Shown piece after piece: positions 32,805-40,899 of a stretch of DNA of 47,284 nt. Below the pieces are notes generated by a model, which ran no database searches, was not told the DNA's origin, and saw nothing but the letters and a program-made list of their open reading frames with translations. Numbering within the stretch: position 1 is the stretch's first letter; each line of letters starts with the position of its first letter. The translations under genes were made by a program, and so were the position numbers. Source of the DNA: JBBRTJ01 sp038244535 (GTDB taxonomy: Bacteria; Actinomycetota; Acidimicrobiia; Acidimicrobiales; Ilumatobacteraceae); contig JBBRTJ010000012.1 of the NCBI GenBank assembly GCA_038244535.1, positions 1 to 47,284 on the forward strand, written 5' to 3'.

Positions 32805-33854
32805 TCAGCGAGGGCGGCGGCGGGCCTTGCGGGACAGCGACGGCGAGACGTAGCCGCCGTCCTCGGCGTTGACGTTGGTTCCCGGCGTCACCAGCTCGTC
32901 GATGCGGTCGAGCACCTCGACCGGCAGCCGGTGCTCGTTGGCGCCGAGCAGGCCTTCCAGCTGGTCCATCGTGCGGGGACCGATGATGGCCGAGGTGACG
33001 CCCGGGTGTTCGAGGGTCCAGGCGATCGCGAGGTGCGCGAGCGGCACGCCGAGCTCGGCCGCGAGCGGCACGAGCTCCTCGACGACGTCGAGCTTGCGCT
33101 GGTTGGCGTCGCGCTCGGGATCGAACCGGCCCGGGGTGCGGGCGGCGCGACCCGACGTCATGTCGATGTCCTGGCCCTTGCGGTACTTGCCGCTCAACCA
33201 GCCACCGTTGAGCGGGCTCCACACGATCACGCCCATGCCGTAGCGCTGAGCGGTTGGCAGCAGATCGCGCTCGATGCCACGGGCCAGGATCGAGTACGGC
33301 GGCTGCTCGCACACGAAGCGCTCCCGACCGCGACGCTCGGCCACCCACTGCGCCTCGACGATGAGCTCGGCAGGGAACGTCGACGAGCCGAACGAGCGGA
33401 TCTTGCCCTGGTGGACGAGGTCGGTCAGGGCGCCGAGGGTCTCGTCGAGGTCGGTGTTCGGGTCGGGTCGGTGGATCTGGTAGAGGTCGATCCAGTCGGT
33501 GTTGAGGCGGCGGAGGCTGTCCTCGCAGGCCCGCATGATGTGGCGACGGGAGTTGCCCGAGGTGTTGGGCGGCGGCGGCGGACCAAACGGGCCCTGCGTG
33601 ACGTTGAAGTGGCACTTCGTGGCCAGGATGATGTCGTCGCGGCGCCCGACGAGGGCCTTGGCCGTGATCTCCTCGCTCTCGCCTCCGGAGTACACGTCGG
33701 CGGTGTCGATGAAGTTGATGCCGGCATCGAGCGCCCGGTGGATGATGCGCACGCAGTCGTCGTGGTCGCGGTTGCCGATCTTGCCGAACATCATGTTGCC
33801 GAGGCAGAGCGGGCTGACAGACATGCCGGTGCGTCCGAGGGTGCGGTGGTCCAT
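32805..33854 (-). CDS. Aldo/keto reductase
   Basis: A 349-residue NADPH-dependent aldo/keto reductase of the AKR11-13/YhdN-like type. The catalytic tetrad is visible: Asp53 and Tyr55 in FIDTADVYSGGES, Lys80 in ATKCHF and His128 in DLYQIHRPDP; the cofactor block WSPLNGGWLSGKY is present. ATG 33854 lies 8 nt after a TACCGT box (leaderless), which excludes a longer frame upstream. It is divergent from the SMP-30 gene. The C-terminus is basic (SRKARRRPR). Confidence 0.92.
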   Translation of the reverse strand: MDHRTLGRTGMSVSPLCLGNMMFGKIGNRDHDDCVRIIHRALDAGINFIDTADVYSGGESEEITAKALVGRRDDIILATKCHFNVTQGPFGPPPPPNTSGNSRRHIMRACEDSLRRLNTDWIDLYQIHRPDPNTDLDETLGALTDLVHQGKIRSFGSSTFPAELIVEAQWVAERRGRERFVCEQPPYSILARGIERDLLPTAQRYGMGVIVWSPLNGGWLSGKYRKGQDIDMTSGRAARTPGRFDPERDANQRKLDVVEELVPLAAELGVPLAHLAIAWTLEHPGVTSAIIGPRTMDQLEGLLGANEHRLPVEVLDRIDELVTPGTNVNAEDGGYVSPSLSRKARRRPR

Positions 33855-33862
33855 GGGCCGGG

Positions 33863-33868
33863 ACGGTA
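33863..33868 (-). promoter_or_regulatory. Candidate -10 box, leaderless aldo/keto reductase
   Basis: TACCGT on the minus strand ends 8 nt before the ATG at 33854. Confidence 0.5.
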
Positions 33869-33878
33869 CCGCGCCCGC

Positions 33879-33884
33879 TACGTT
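33879..33884 (+). promoter_or_regulatory. Candidate -10 box, SMP-30 gene
   Basis: TACGTT is followed by a 28-nt stretch with GAGGGAG (33901-33907) before the ATG at 33913, so this gene has a leader, unlike its divergent partner. Confidence 0.5.
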
Positions 33885-33912
33885 GCGCCGGAAGGACGCT
33901 GAGGGAGACGAC

Positions 33913-34800
33913 ATGGCTGACACCACCACCCTGCTCGACGGCCTGTACTTCGGGGAGGGCCCGCGCTGGCACGACGGCCGGCTCTACGTGTCGGACTTCT
34001 ACGCCCACACCGTGTGGGAGATCACCGAGGACGGGACCAAGACCGAGCACCTGCGCCTGCCCGGCGACGGCCAGCCGAGCGGGCTGGGCTGGCTGCCTGA
34101 CGGACGGATGCTGATCGTGTCCATGCTCGACCGTCGGGTGCTGCGCCGCGAGCACGACGGCACGCTCGTCACCCACGCCGACCTGTCCGCGTTGGCGACG
34201 TTCCACACCAACGACATGGTCGTCGACGACCAGGGCAACGCCTACGTCGGCAACTTCGGCTTCGACCTCGACACCTTCCTCCACGAGCACGGCATCGAAG
34301 GCGTCCTCGCCGACCCGGGACCGCCCCAGGCCGTGCTGGCGCTCGTGCGCCCGGACGGCTCGGTCGAGGTTGCTGCCGAGCACATGAAGTTCCCCAACGG
34401 CGCCGTCATCACGCCCGATGGCAAGACGCTGATCATTGCCGAGACGCTCGGGCTGCGGCTCACGGCCTTCGACATCGAGCCGGACGCCACCTTGTCGAAC
34501 CGCCGGCTCTACGGCGACCTCGGCGCGGTCGCCCCTGACGGCATCTGCCTGAACGCCGAGGGCTTCGTGTGGGTGGCCAACGCCATCGGCCACGAGGTCG
34601 TCTGCTACGCCGAGGAGGGCGAGGTGGTCGCCACCGTCGAGACCGAGCTCACGCCCTTTGCCTGCATGCTCGGCGGGGCCGACGGGCGCACGCTGTTCAT
34701 CTGCACGGCCGAGTCCTCGGTCGCCGCCCACGCCAAGCTGGCCACGCACGGCCGCATCGAGGTGGCAACGGTGAACACGCCCCACGCCGGCCGGCCCTGA
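33913..34800 (+). CDS. SMP-30/gluconolactonase family protein
   Basis: A 295-residue six-bladed beta-propeller lactonase. The metal-site Glu lies in YFGEGPRWHDG (about residues 12-22), further candidate ligands are in HTNDMVVDDQGN and MKFPNGAVITPDG, and the blade motif Y/W.SD..(A/G) is in RLYVSDF. It should hydrolyse a sugar or other lactone with a divalent metal. The start ATG has a good ribosome binding site. It is convergent with the BtuF-like gene, ending 7 nt before it. Confidence 0.9.
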   Translation: MADTTTLLDGLYFGEGPRWHDGRLYVSDFYAHTVWEITEDGTKTEHLRLPGDGQPSGLGWLPDGRMLIVSMLDRRVLRREHDGTLVTHADLSALATFHTNDMVVDDQGNAYVGNFGFDLDTFLHEHGIEGVLADPGPPQAVLALVRPDGSVEVAAEHMKFPNGAVITPDGKTLIIAETLGLRLTAFDIEPDATLSNRRLYGDLGAVAPDGICLNAEGFVWVANAIGHEVVCYAEEGEVVATVETELTPFACMLGGADGRTLFICTAESSVAAHAKLATHGRIEVATVNTPHAGRP

Positions 34801-34807
34801 CCGCCTC

Positions 34808-35548
34808 TCACCTTCGCAGCTGCGTGCGCAAGCGGGCCAGTGCGGCCGGCGTGCGAGCACCCCACCAGAACAGGTCCTGGCCGTCGACCAGAACGACCGC
34901 CGCGCCCAGCGCCTCCCCCAGTTCGGCGCGGTGGCGCTCACCGAACGGATAGGGCTCGCTCGGCAGCAGCACCAGGTCGGGCCGGCGGCTCGCCACGTCA
35001 GCGAGCGTGACCTCGGGGTAGCGCGACTCGGCGCCGGCCATCACGTTGTCGACGCCACAGGCGGCCAGCAGCGCCGCGCCGTACGTGTCGTCGCTCATCG
35101 ACATCCACGGGCGGCGCCAGATGGGGACAAAGGCGCGGCGCGGCGCTCTACCCGCGTCGACGCGAGCGCCGTCGATGGAGGCGGCGATGGAGGCGGCGAA
35201 GCTCGCGCTGTCGAAGCTCACGCCCACCGCCCTGGCGAGCACGTCGAGCACCGGGCCGACGTCGCTCAAGGTGCGGACGTGGGTGACGTGGACCGCGAGG
35301 CCGGCCCTGGTGAGCGCCTCGGCATCCTCGCGGCGGTTCTCCTCGTCGTCGACCACGACGAGATCGGGGGCGAGCTCGATGATGGCGGCCAGATCAGGGT
35401 CTTTCGTGCCTCCGACCGCCGGCAACGTCGGCTGCTCGCAGAACCGGGTGACGGCGACCGGGGTCACGCCCCAGGCCATCAGGGTCTCGGTGACCGATGG
35501 AACCAGGCTGACGACGCGCCTGGACCCAGCAGCCTGTGCCGCGCTCAG
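34808..35548 (-). CDS. BtuF-like helical-backbone metal/cobalamin receptor-type protein, CTG start
   Basis: The conserved N-terminus of this family, RRVVSLVPSVTETLMAWGV, lies upstream of the first ATG (35479), so translation must begin earlier. In this frame there is no ATG, GTG or TTG between the PH gene coding region and that motif; a CTG at 35548 overlaps the PH gene stop as CTGA (35545-35548). This gives 246 residues. Later blocks DPDLAAIIELAPDLVVVDDEENR and LADVASRRPDLVLLPSEPY-like segments match the two lobes. No signal peptide is present, so a cytosolic vitamin B12- or metal-binding role is possible. Confidence 0.75.
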   Translation of the reverse strand: MSAAQAAGSRRVVSLVPSVTETLMAWGVTPVAVTRFCEQPTLPAVGGTKDPDLAAIIELAPDLVVVDDEENRREDAEALTRAGLAVHVTHVRTLSDVGPVLDVLARAVGVSFDSASFAASIAASIDGARVDAGRAPRRAFVPIWRRPWMSMSDDTYGAALLAACGVDNVMAGAESRYPEVTLADVASRRPDLVLLPSEPYPFGERHRAELGEALGAAVVLVDGQDLFWWGARTPAALARLRTQLRR

Positions 35549-36219
35549 AGCCGGCCGAGCAGCTTGCGCTTCTGCTCGTCGAACTCGGCCTGGGTCAGCA
35601 CGCCCTTGTCCTTGAGCTCGGCCAGCCGTTCGAGCTGGGTCGCCACGTCGTCAGTCGGGGACGCCGGCGGGGCCGGTGGGTCCGGCGGTGGGAACTGAGC
35701 CTTGGCGTTCTCAGCGCGCTCGGCGCGGGAGTTTCCGCTGCCGTGCTCGCGGTTGTCGTCGGCGGCGCGGTGGATGATGTTCTGCACGACTTCGGGCTTG
35801 CGGACATCGGTGAAGCGGCTCTGGCCGTCACGACCCCCGGATTCGATGACGAGGTCGCCGGCCCCGACCGCTCGTTCGATCATCCGCTGGCTGAAGTTGA
35901 CGTTCATGATCCGCTCGAGGGGGATCTCGACGCCGCGGCGGCTGATGACCCCCTGGCGGTAGATGACACGGTCCGTCGTGACCACGAAGTGGATCCGCAC
36001 CCACTTGAAGTAGCGAACCAAGGTCCACACTGCGGCAGCCAGGATGCCCACAGCGAACAGCTCGTTGAGGATCGTGATGTCGAACCGGGACGCGACGAGC
36101 AGCGTGACGATGAGGAGCACGACGATCGTGATCGACGGCTCGGCGAAGTAGATCCAGTGCGGGTGGAGGTCGAGGATGACTTCCTCACCCGGGTTGAGCT
36201 GGTCTCGGGGGTAGGGCAT
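35545..36219 (-). CDS. PH-domain membrane protein with C-terminal SHOCT motif
   Basis: A 224-residue protein: an N-terminal L-P-GEEVILDLHPHWIYF segment, two membrane spans (about 30-47 and 54-72), a bacterial PH (bPH2/YdbT-like) domain (about 73-150, VVTTDRVIYRQGVISRRGVEI), a Pro-rich linker (about 165-190) and a C-terminal SHOCT motif (QLERLAELKDKGVLTQAEF, about 194-212). Such proteins are membrane-associated with unknown ligand. ATG 36219 lies 6 nt after a TAGATT box. The stop is shared with the CTG start of the next gene. Confidence 0.9.
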   Translation of the reverse strand: MPYPRDQLNPGEEVILDLHPHWIYFAEPSITIVVLLIVTLLVASRFDITILNELFAVGILAAAVWTLVRYFKWVRIHFVVTTDRVIYRQGVISRRGVEIPLERIMNVNFSQRMIERAVGAGDLVIESGGRDGQSRFTDVRKPEVVQNIIHRAADDNREHGSGNSRAERAENAKAQFPPPDPPAPPASPTDDVATQLERLAELKDKGVLTQAEFDEQKRKLLGRL

Positions 36220-36225
36220 GGCCGA

Positions 36226-36231
36226 AATCTA
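36226..36231 (-). promoter_or_regulatory. Candidate -10 box, leaderless PH-SHOCT gene
   Basis: TAGATT on the minus strand ends 6 nt before the ATG at 36219. Confidence 0.5.
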
Positions 36232-36257
36232 CGCGGGCCGCTGTGGGCCGACCGACC

Positions 36258-36599
36258 TCACCCCCAGCCCAGCTCGTGAAGCCGGGCGTCGGAGATCCCG
36301 AAGTGGTGACCGACCTCGTGCACCACGGTGACGCGGACCTGCTCGACGACCTCGGCCTCGTCGCGGCAGTGCCGGCAGATCGCGAACCGAAAGATCGTGA
36401 TGCGATCGGGCAGCACCATCGAGCCGTAGTTGTCGCGGCTGGTGAGCGGAATGCCCTGGTAGAGGCCGAGCAGGCCCGGTGGACCGTCGTCGGCCACGGT
36501 GACGGCGACGTTCTCCATCCGCCGGCCCAGGGCGGGGGGCAACGAGTCGAGCGCCTCGCCCACCAGCTCCTCGAACCGCTCACGCGACACCTCGACCAC
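36258..36599 (-). CDS. Small zincin-type metallopeptidase
   Basis: A 113-residue protein of the DUF1025-type metallopeptidase family. The HExxH motif HEVGH is at residues 94-98 in VTVVHEVGHHFGISD, and the trailing Asp supplies the likely third ligand. Upstream blocks SRERFEELVGEALDSLP and GLYQGIPLTSRD are typical. The GTG at 36599 follows a TAGCCT box by 8 nt; GTG at 36590 is possible. It is divergent from uvrD2. A specific substrate is not known; the family is small and cytosolic. Confidence 0.88.
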   Translation of the reverse strand: MVEVSRERFEELVGEALDSLPPALGRRMENVAVTVADDGPPGLLGLYQGIPLTSRDNYGSMVLPDRITIFRFAICRHCRDEAEVVEQVRVTVVHEVGHHFGISDARLHELGWG

Positions 36600-36607
36600 G
36601 GGTCGAC

Positions 36608-36613
36608 AGGCTA
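36608..36613 (-). promoter_or_regulatory. Candidate -10 box, leaderless metallopeptidase
   Basis: TAGCCT on the minus strand ends 8 nt before the GTG at 36599. Confidence 0.45.
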
Positions 36614-36624
36614 CGGGCGCCTCG

Positions 36625-36630
36625 TAGGGT
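36625..36630 (+). promoter_or_regulatory. Candidate -10 box, leaderless uvrD2
   Basis: TAGGGT ends 6 nt before the GTG at 36637, and is 11 bp from the divergent metallopeptidase box. Confidence 0.55.
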
Positions 36631-36636
36631 GACCAC

Positions 36637-38601
36637 GTGGACGAGGCGATGCTGCTCGAGGGGCTCGATCCGGCCCAGCGTGAGGCCGTCACCTCCGAGG
36701 CCCAGCCGCTGGCAATCCTCGCTCCGGCCGGGTCAGGCAAGACGCGGGTGCTCACCAGTCGCATCGCGTACCGGATCGCCACCGGAGCGGCCGACGGCGA
36801 CCACGTGCTCGCGCTGACGTTCACGCGGCGGGCGGCCTCCGAGCTGGTGGGCCGCCTCCATGGCCTCGGGGTGCGCGATCGACTGACGGTAGGCACGTTC
36901 CACGCCGTGGCCCAGGCGACGCTGCGCAACCGGTGGCGCGACCAGGGCCGCGTACCGCCGACGCTGCTCACCGATCGCCGCAGCCTCCTCACCGGGCTGG
37001 CCAAAGAGGGACGCCGGGGGGCGCCGGCCGCCCTTGGCCCGCGCGGTCTCGCCATCGTCGGCCAGGAGATCGACTGGGCGGCGGCGCGACTGGTCCGCCC
37101 CGACGACTACGAGGTCGAGGCCACGAAGGCCGGCCGGCGCCTGCGCGTGCCCGTGGCTCAGGTCGCGGACCTGTACCGGGGCTACGAGGCGGCCAAGAAA
37201 GCCCGGCGGCTCATGGACTTCGACGACCTCCTGCTGCGCTGTGCCGAGTCGATCGAGTGGGACCGTGAGTGGTGCGAGGTGCAGCGGTGGCGCCACCGCC
37301 ACCTCTTCGTCGATGAGGCCCAAGACCTGAACCCGCTCCAGCTCAGGCTGCTCGACGCCTGGCGTGGCGGCCGGCCCGACCTCACCCTCGTCGGCGATCC
37401 GAGCCAGGCCATCTACGGCTGGAACGGCGCCGACCCCCGCTTCCTTCGCGACGCCGCGGCGACCGTGCCTGGCATCACCACCATCCGCCTCGACCGCAGC
37501 TACCGGTCGTCGAGCGAGATCGTCGACGCCGCCCGAGCGGTGCTCCGAGCGGGCGGCCTCCCCGCTCCCGAGGTGATCGGGCGACCGACGCCCGGGCCGC
37601 GACCCGTGGTCCACACCACCGACACCGCGACCGACGAGATCGCTCGCGTGGTGGCCCTCCTCGACGACGTGCGCTTCCGCCACGGCCACTGGTCGGGCAC
37701 GGCCGTGCTGGCTCGCACCAATGCGCTGGCCACCCGGATGGCCGATGAGCTCGAGCGTCATGGCATCCCGACCCGGGTTCGGGCCGGCGGCTCACTTGCC
37801 GATCGCGCCTCCGTGCGGACGTGGCTCAAGCGGGCCCGCACCGATCCCCCGCCCGGCGGCCTGCGGGCGATGCTGCGCGACGTCGATGACGACGACGAGC
37901 TGGGCGAGGCGGCGCGCTCCTACTTGGCCGACGAGGCCGAGCCGTCGGTCGACGGCTTCACAGCCTGGCTGGGTGGCGCGACCCGGGGTGGCACCGACGC
38001 TGTCGACGTCATGACGTTCCACGCGGCCAAGGGCCTCGAGTGGCGCACGGTGGTGATCGTCGGGGTCGATGACGCCACGGTGCCGAGCCGCGGAGCCGTT
38101 GCGGCCGAGCCGAAAGCCGAGGAGGTGCGGCTGCTCCACGTCGCTGTGACCCGAGCCGTCAACGAGCTCCACCTCATCTGGTGCCGAAGCGCACCCGAAG
38201 GCCCGTCGTCGGCGAAGGGGCGCAACCGCACGGTCTCGCTGTCGCCACTGCTGCAGCCCCTGCTCGACGAGGGGCTCATCGTCGATCACAGAGCCGCCGA
38301 GCCGGCCCCTCCGCCGGTGCCACCCACCGTGGCCCTCCGCCCCCGCGCCGGTGGCGCCGACGACCTTCTCGCCGCATTGCAGGCGTGGCGCCGCACGGCT
38401 GCCAGCGCCGCCTGCGTGAGCGAGCCGGCCGTGCTGCGCGACGACGCGCTCGCCGCGGTGGCGCGCGCCCGCCCGCGATCAGTGGCCGACGTTGCCGCAC
38501 TGGCCGAGGTCGGGCCGATCCTGGCCAGGCGATGGGGAGACCAACTCGTCGTCATCGTGGACGCGCATCCTTGGAACGTGCCCGGCAGCAGGGGTCCTTG
38601 A
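36637..38601 (+). CDS. uvrD2: UvrD2-type superfamily 1 DNA helicase with HRDC domain
   Basis: A 654-residue SF1 helicase. Q motif DPAQREAV (11-18), Walker A LAPAGSGKT (28-36), DEAQD (226-230), motif III GDPSQAIYGWNG (253-264), motif IV LDRSYRS (285-291), motif V VMTFHAAKGLEW and motif VI LLHVAVTRA. A C-terminal HRDC-like domain (about 565-640) is the mark of actinobacterial UvrD2. It acts in DNA repair or replication restart; UvrD2 is essential in mycobacteria. The region between Walker A and DEAQ is compact compared with UvrD1. GTG start with TAGGGT 6 nt upstream. Confidence 0.92.
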   Translation: MDEAMLLEGLDPAQREAVTSEAQPLAILAPAGSGKTRVLTSRIAYRIATGAADGDHVLALTFTRRAASELVGRLHGLGVRDRLTVGTFHAVAQATLRNRWRDQGRVPPTLLTDRRSLLTGLAKEGRRGAPAALGPRGLAIVGQEIDWAAARLVRPDDYEVEATKAGRRLRVPVAQVADLYRGYEAAKKARRLMDFDDLLLRCAESIEWDREWCEVQRWRHRHLFVDEAQDLNPLQLRLLDAWRGGRPDLTLVGDPSQAIYGWNGADPRFLRDAAATVPGITTIRLDRSYRSSSEIVDAARAVLRAGGLPAPEVIGRPTPGPRPVVHTTDTATDEIARVVALLDDVRFRHGHWSGTAVLARTNALATRMADELERHGIPTRVRAGGSLADRASVRTWLKRARTDPPPGGLRAMLRDVDDDDELGEAARSYLADEAEPSVDGFTAWLGGATRGGTDAVDVMTFHAAKGLEWRTVVIVGVDDATVPSRGAVAAEPKAEEVRLLHVAVTRAVNELHLIWCRSAPEGPSSAKGRNRTVSLSPLLQPLLDEGLIVDHRAAEPAPPPVPPTVALRPRAGGADDLLAALQAWRRTAASAACVSEPAVLRDDALAAVARARPRSVADVAALAEVGPILARRWGDQLVVIVDAHPWNVPGSRGP

Positions 38602-38656
38602 CAGCCTTCGTTCGGCGCCCGCAGGATGACCGATCTCAGCCAAGAGGAGAACAACC

Positions 38657-39457
38657 GTGACGCTCACTGTTCGTCGGCTCGTCGTGCTCGCCGCCAGCGC
38701 CTTGCTCGCCGGGGTGTCGGTCGCCGGCGCCGCATCCGCCGGTAGCCCGCAACCGACGCCCGCCATCGTCAACAGCCACACCGTCCTGCTGAACGGCAAG
38801 CCCCAGTTGCTCGCCGTCGGCGTCAAGACCGGCGTGAAGGTCAAGGTCTCCTCCCCTGCCGGTTCCTGGACGCCTGGAGCCACGGTGCGCATGGGCGAGT
38901 GCAACGTCGTCGTCGCCGCCGGGCCTGGCGGGCCGCTCGCCGGCTGTGCGCTGAGCACGTACAAGACGGCAGTCGTCGCTGCCGACGGGTCCGTCGCGGC
39001 AACCACCGTCACGCTGGTCGGCGGTCAGCTCGGCACCGATCCCGCCTCGCTCTGCCCCGTGACGGCCGCGACCCTCGCTGCTGGTGGCAACTGTGGGATC
39101 GCCGTGCAAGACCAGGGCAACCCGGCCGAACTGGGTGGCGCGCTGCTCGTCCCCAAGGCGACCATCAACGCTGTGCTCGGCATCGCCGGCACCTACACGG
39201 TCAAGTGCGGCAAGGTCGGCAACGTGTACGACCCGGTCAGCGCGACGCTCACCCACCTGTCCAGCCAGCTCGTCATCAACGGGGCACCGAGCCCGACCTA
39301 CCTCAAGGCCAACAGCGCCACCTCGACCACCCAGGTGTTCAAGAACGTGGTGCTCACCACGGGCGACACGGTCTCGTGCCAGGAGCTCGCTCCGAACCCG
39401 GCCAACCCGCTGACGCTCATCGCTGTCGGCAACAGCTCCAAGACGATCACGATCTGA
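38657..39457 (+). CDS. Secreted protein, possible neocarzinostatin-like beta-sandwich
   Basis: A 266-residue exported protein. The signal peptide (residues about 1-28, RRLVVLAASALLAGVSVAGA with cleavage after ASA) is clear. The mature part is Thr/Val/Gly-rich and beta-type. The segment with GATVRMGECN...GCALSTYKTAVVAADGS and CPVTAATLAAGGNCGIAVQD resembles the Cys pairs of neocarzinostatin-fold proteins common in actinobacteria, but similarity is weak. AGAGGAGA lies just before the GTG at 38657. Role unknown; it follows uvrD2 by 55 nt but is probably separate. Confidence 0.75.
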   Translation: MTLTVRRLVVLAASALLAGVSVAGAASAGSPQPTPAIVNSHTVLLNGKPQLLAVGVKTGVKVKVSSPAGSWTPGATVRMGECNVVVAAGPGGPLAGCALSTYKTAVVAADGSVAATTVTLVGGQLGTDPASLCPVTAATLAAGGNCGIAVQDQGNPAELGGALLVPKATINAVLGIAGTYTVKCGKVGNVYDPVSATLTHLSSQLVINGAPSPTYLKANSATSTTQVFKNVVLTTGDTVSCQELAPNPANPLTLIAVGNSSKTITI

Positions 39458-39461
39458 CCGA

Positions 39462-39482
39462 GGGCCGGCCCAGCGTCGGCCC
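39462..39482. terminator. Weak GC hairpin between convergent genes
   Basis: GGGCCG (39462-39467) and CGGCCC (39477-39482) flank a 9-nt loop after the secreted-protein stop. It has no T-tract, so its role as terminator is uncertain. Confidence 0.3.
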
Positions 39483-39559
39483 ACTCGTCCCGCTGTCGGC
39501 TGTCCCCTGCTTCGGCGCGCCGTCTGTCCCCCATCGGGCCCGCAAGGCTCGCCGAGTCG

Positions 39560-40114
39560 TCAATCGAGCAGGACGCTCGCTACGTCGCCGAGCCGGACCG
39601 TTCCCCGCCGCACGATGCGAGCGTTGGCGCCGCGCAGCCGCTGGGCCCGACCGGCCGGGGTGTTGACCCACCGGAGCGCATCGGGGCCGAACCGCTCGGC
39701 GAACTTCGAACACCCCGTGTGAGGTTGGTCGGTGATCTCGACCAGCGCGGAACCGAGGGCAAGACGGGTGCCGGCCGGGAGGGCCTCCTCGCCGAGATCG
39801 AGGTCGACGTAGAGCTGATCGCCGGCCAACGGCCAGCGATCGGGCGAACCCGCGAGGAGCTGAGCGACGCGACTGCGCATCAGCGTCAGTTGCATGTCCG
39901 GGTGCGGCGACCCATCGACGGTGCGGCGGCTCGAGCGTTCGGTCCACGTGTCACCGACGAGACCCACCTGCGGATCGAGGATCGCCTCGACGAGCAGCTC
40001 GCGCTCGTCAACGGCGGGACGGCGAACGATCAGCTCGACAGGCCCAGCACCGTGCGGCGCGGCAAGGAGATGAGGGAGGGCAGCGTCGAGCTCGTCAGCG
40101 GTTCGGTGCGACAC
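39560..40114 (-). CDS. MOSC domain-containing protein
   Basis: A 184-residue MOSC (molybdenum cofactor sulfurase C-terminal) protein. The blocks VGDTWTER, MQLTLMRSRVAQLLAG, PLAGDQLYVDLDL and TGCSKFAERFGPDALRWVN contain the conserved Cys of the family near residue 134. MOSC proteins handle sulfur or act as reductases for N-hydroxylated compounds; here the exact role is open. The GTG at 40114 follows CACACT by 6 nt, a weak leaderless promoter match. It is 62 nt downstream of the thioesterase gene. Confidence 0.88.
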   Translation of the reverse strand: MSHRTADELDAALPHLLAAPHGAGPVELIVRRPAVDERELLVEAILDPQVGLVGDTWTERSSRRTVDGSPHPDMQLTLMRSRVAQLLAGSPDRWPLAGDQLYVDLDLGEEALPAGTRLALGSALVEITDQPHTGCSKFAERFGPDALRWVNTPAGRAQRLRGANARIVRRGTVRLGDVASVLLD

Positions 40115-40176
40115 GCGAACAGTGTGGCCCGGACGGGCGATTCGCTGGCGGGAAATTGCATCGGTGCGAGCCGCGC

Positions 40177-40899
40177 TCAGGGACGGCGCCGCTCCTCCAT
40201 CAGGCGAACGAAGACCGACGGGTCGATCGAGATGAACAGACCCTCGGCCTCCGCCGTCAGGACGTCACCGTGGTGAAGCGTCGCCCGCGTCAGGATCTTG
40301 CGACCCACGACCGACTCGACCCACCCGTCGAAGTGAACGGGCACGAACAGCGGCGTCGGTGAGCGGTACTGCACGACCAGGCGCCCGGTCATGCCGGGAC
40401 GCCCCGTGAGGGACTGGACGAACCCGAGGACCTCGTCGAAGGAAGCGGCGATGAAGCCCCCGTGCACGCAGCCGGGTGGGCCCTCGTAGGCGGCAGCAAA
40501 GGTCGCCCTTGCCTGGACGTGGTCGCCCTGCACCTCGACCAGCAGCGGCGGCGCCAGCGGGTTGAGCGGGCCGGCCATCGGGCTGTGATCGAGGAAGCTG
40601 CGGGCGTCGCCCGCCATCGACGATTCGGCGAAGCCCTCGTACGGCCGGCCGTGAGGCTGGCCGGCGAGCAGCGCAGTGGCTCGCGCCACCAGCTCACCGG
40701 CCTCGATGACGGCAGAGGTCGGCGCCGTGGTCGACACCAACTCGTCGATGAGTCGCCTCGTCAGGTCGGCCAGAGCGGCCACCGGGCGCGTGTCCTCAGA
40801 GGGGCTCCCAGCGCGGGCCTCGAAGGCCGCCTGCAGCTTGCTCGGGCCGCTCGGCCGGAACGGGTGGTCGGCAGGCAGCTCGTCGACCGGCGGGCTCAC
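40177..40899 (-). CDS. PaaI-type hotdog thioesterase
   Basis: A 240-residue hotdog-fold thioesterase. The conserved PPGCVHGGFIAASFDEVLG segment (about residues 140-158) carries the catalytic-site pattern (HGG, D/E) of PaaI acyl-CoA thioesterases. It has an N-terminal extension of about 100 residues with EAGELVARATALLAG, longer than the family core of about 140. The GTG at 40899 overlaps the xthA stop by 4 nt (GTGA). The acyl-CoA substrate is not known. Confidence 0.85.
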   Translation of the reverse strand: MSPPVDELPADHPFRPSGPSKLQAAFEARAGSPSEDTRPVAALADLTRRLIDELVSTTAPTSAVIEAGELVARATALLAGQPHGRPYEGFAESSMAGDARSFLDHSPMAGPLNPLAPPLLVEVQGDHVQARATFAAAYEGPPGCVHGGFIAASFDEVLGFVQSLTGRPGMTGRLVVQYRSPTPLFVPVHFDGWVESVVGRKILTRATLHHGDVLTAEAEGLFISIDPSVFVRLMEERRRP

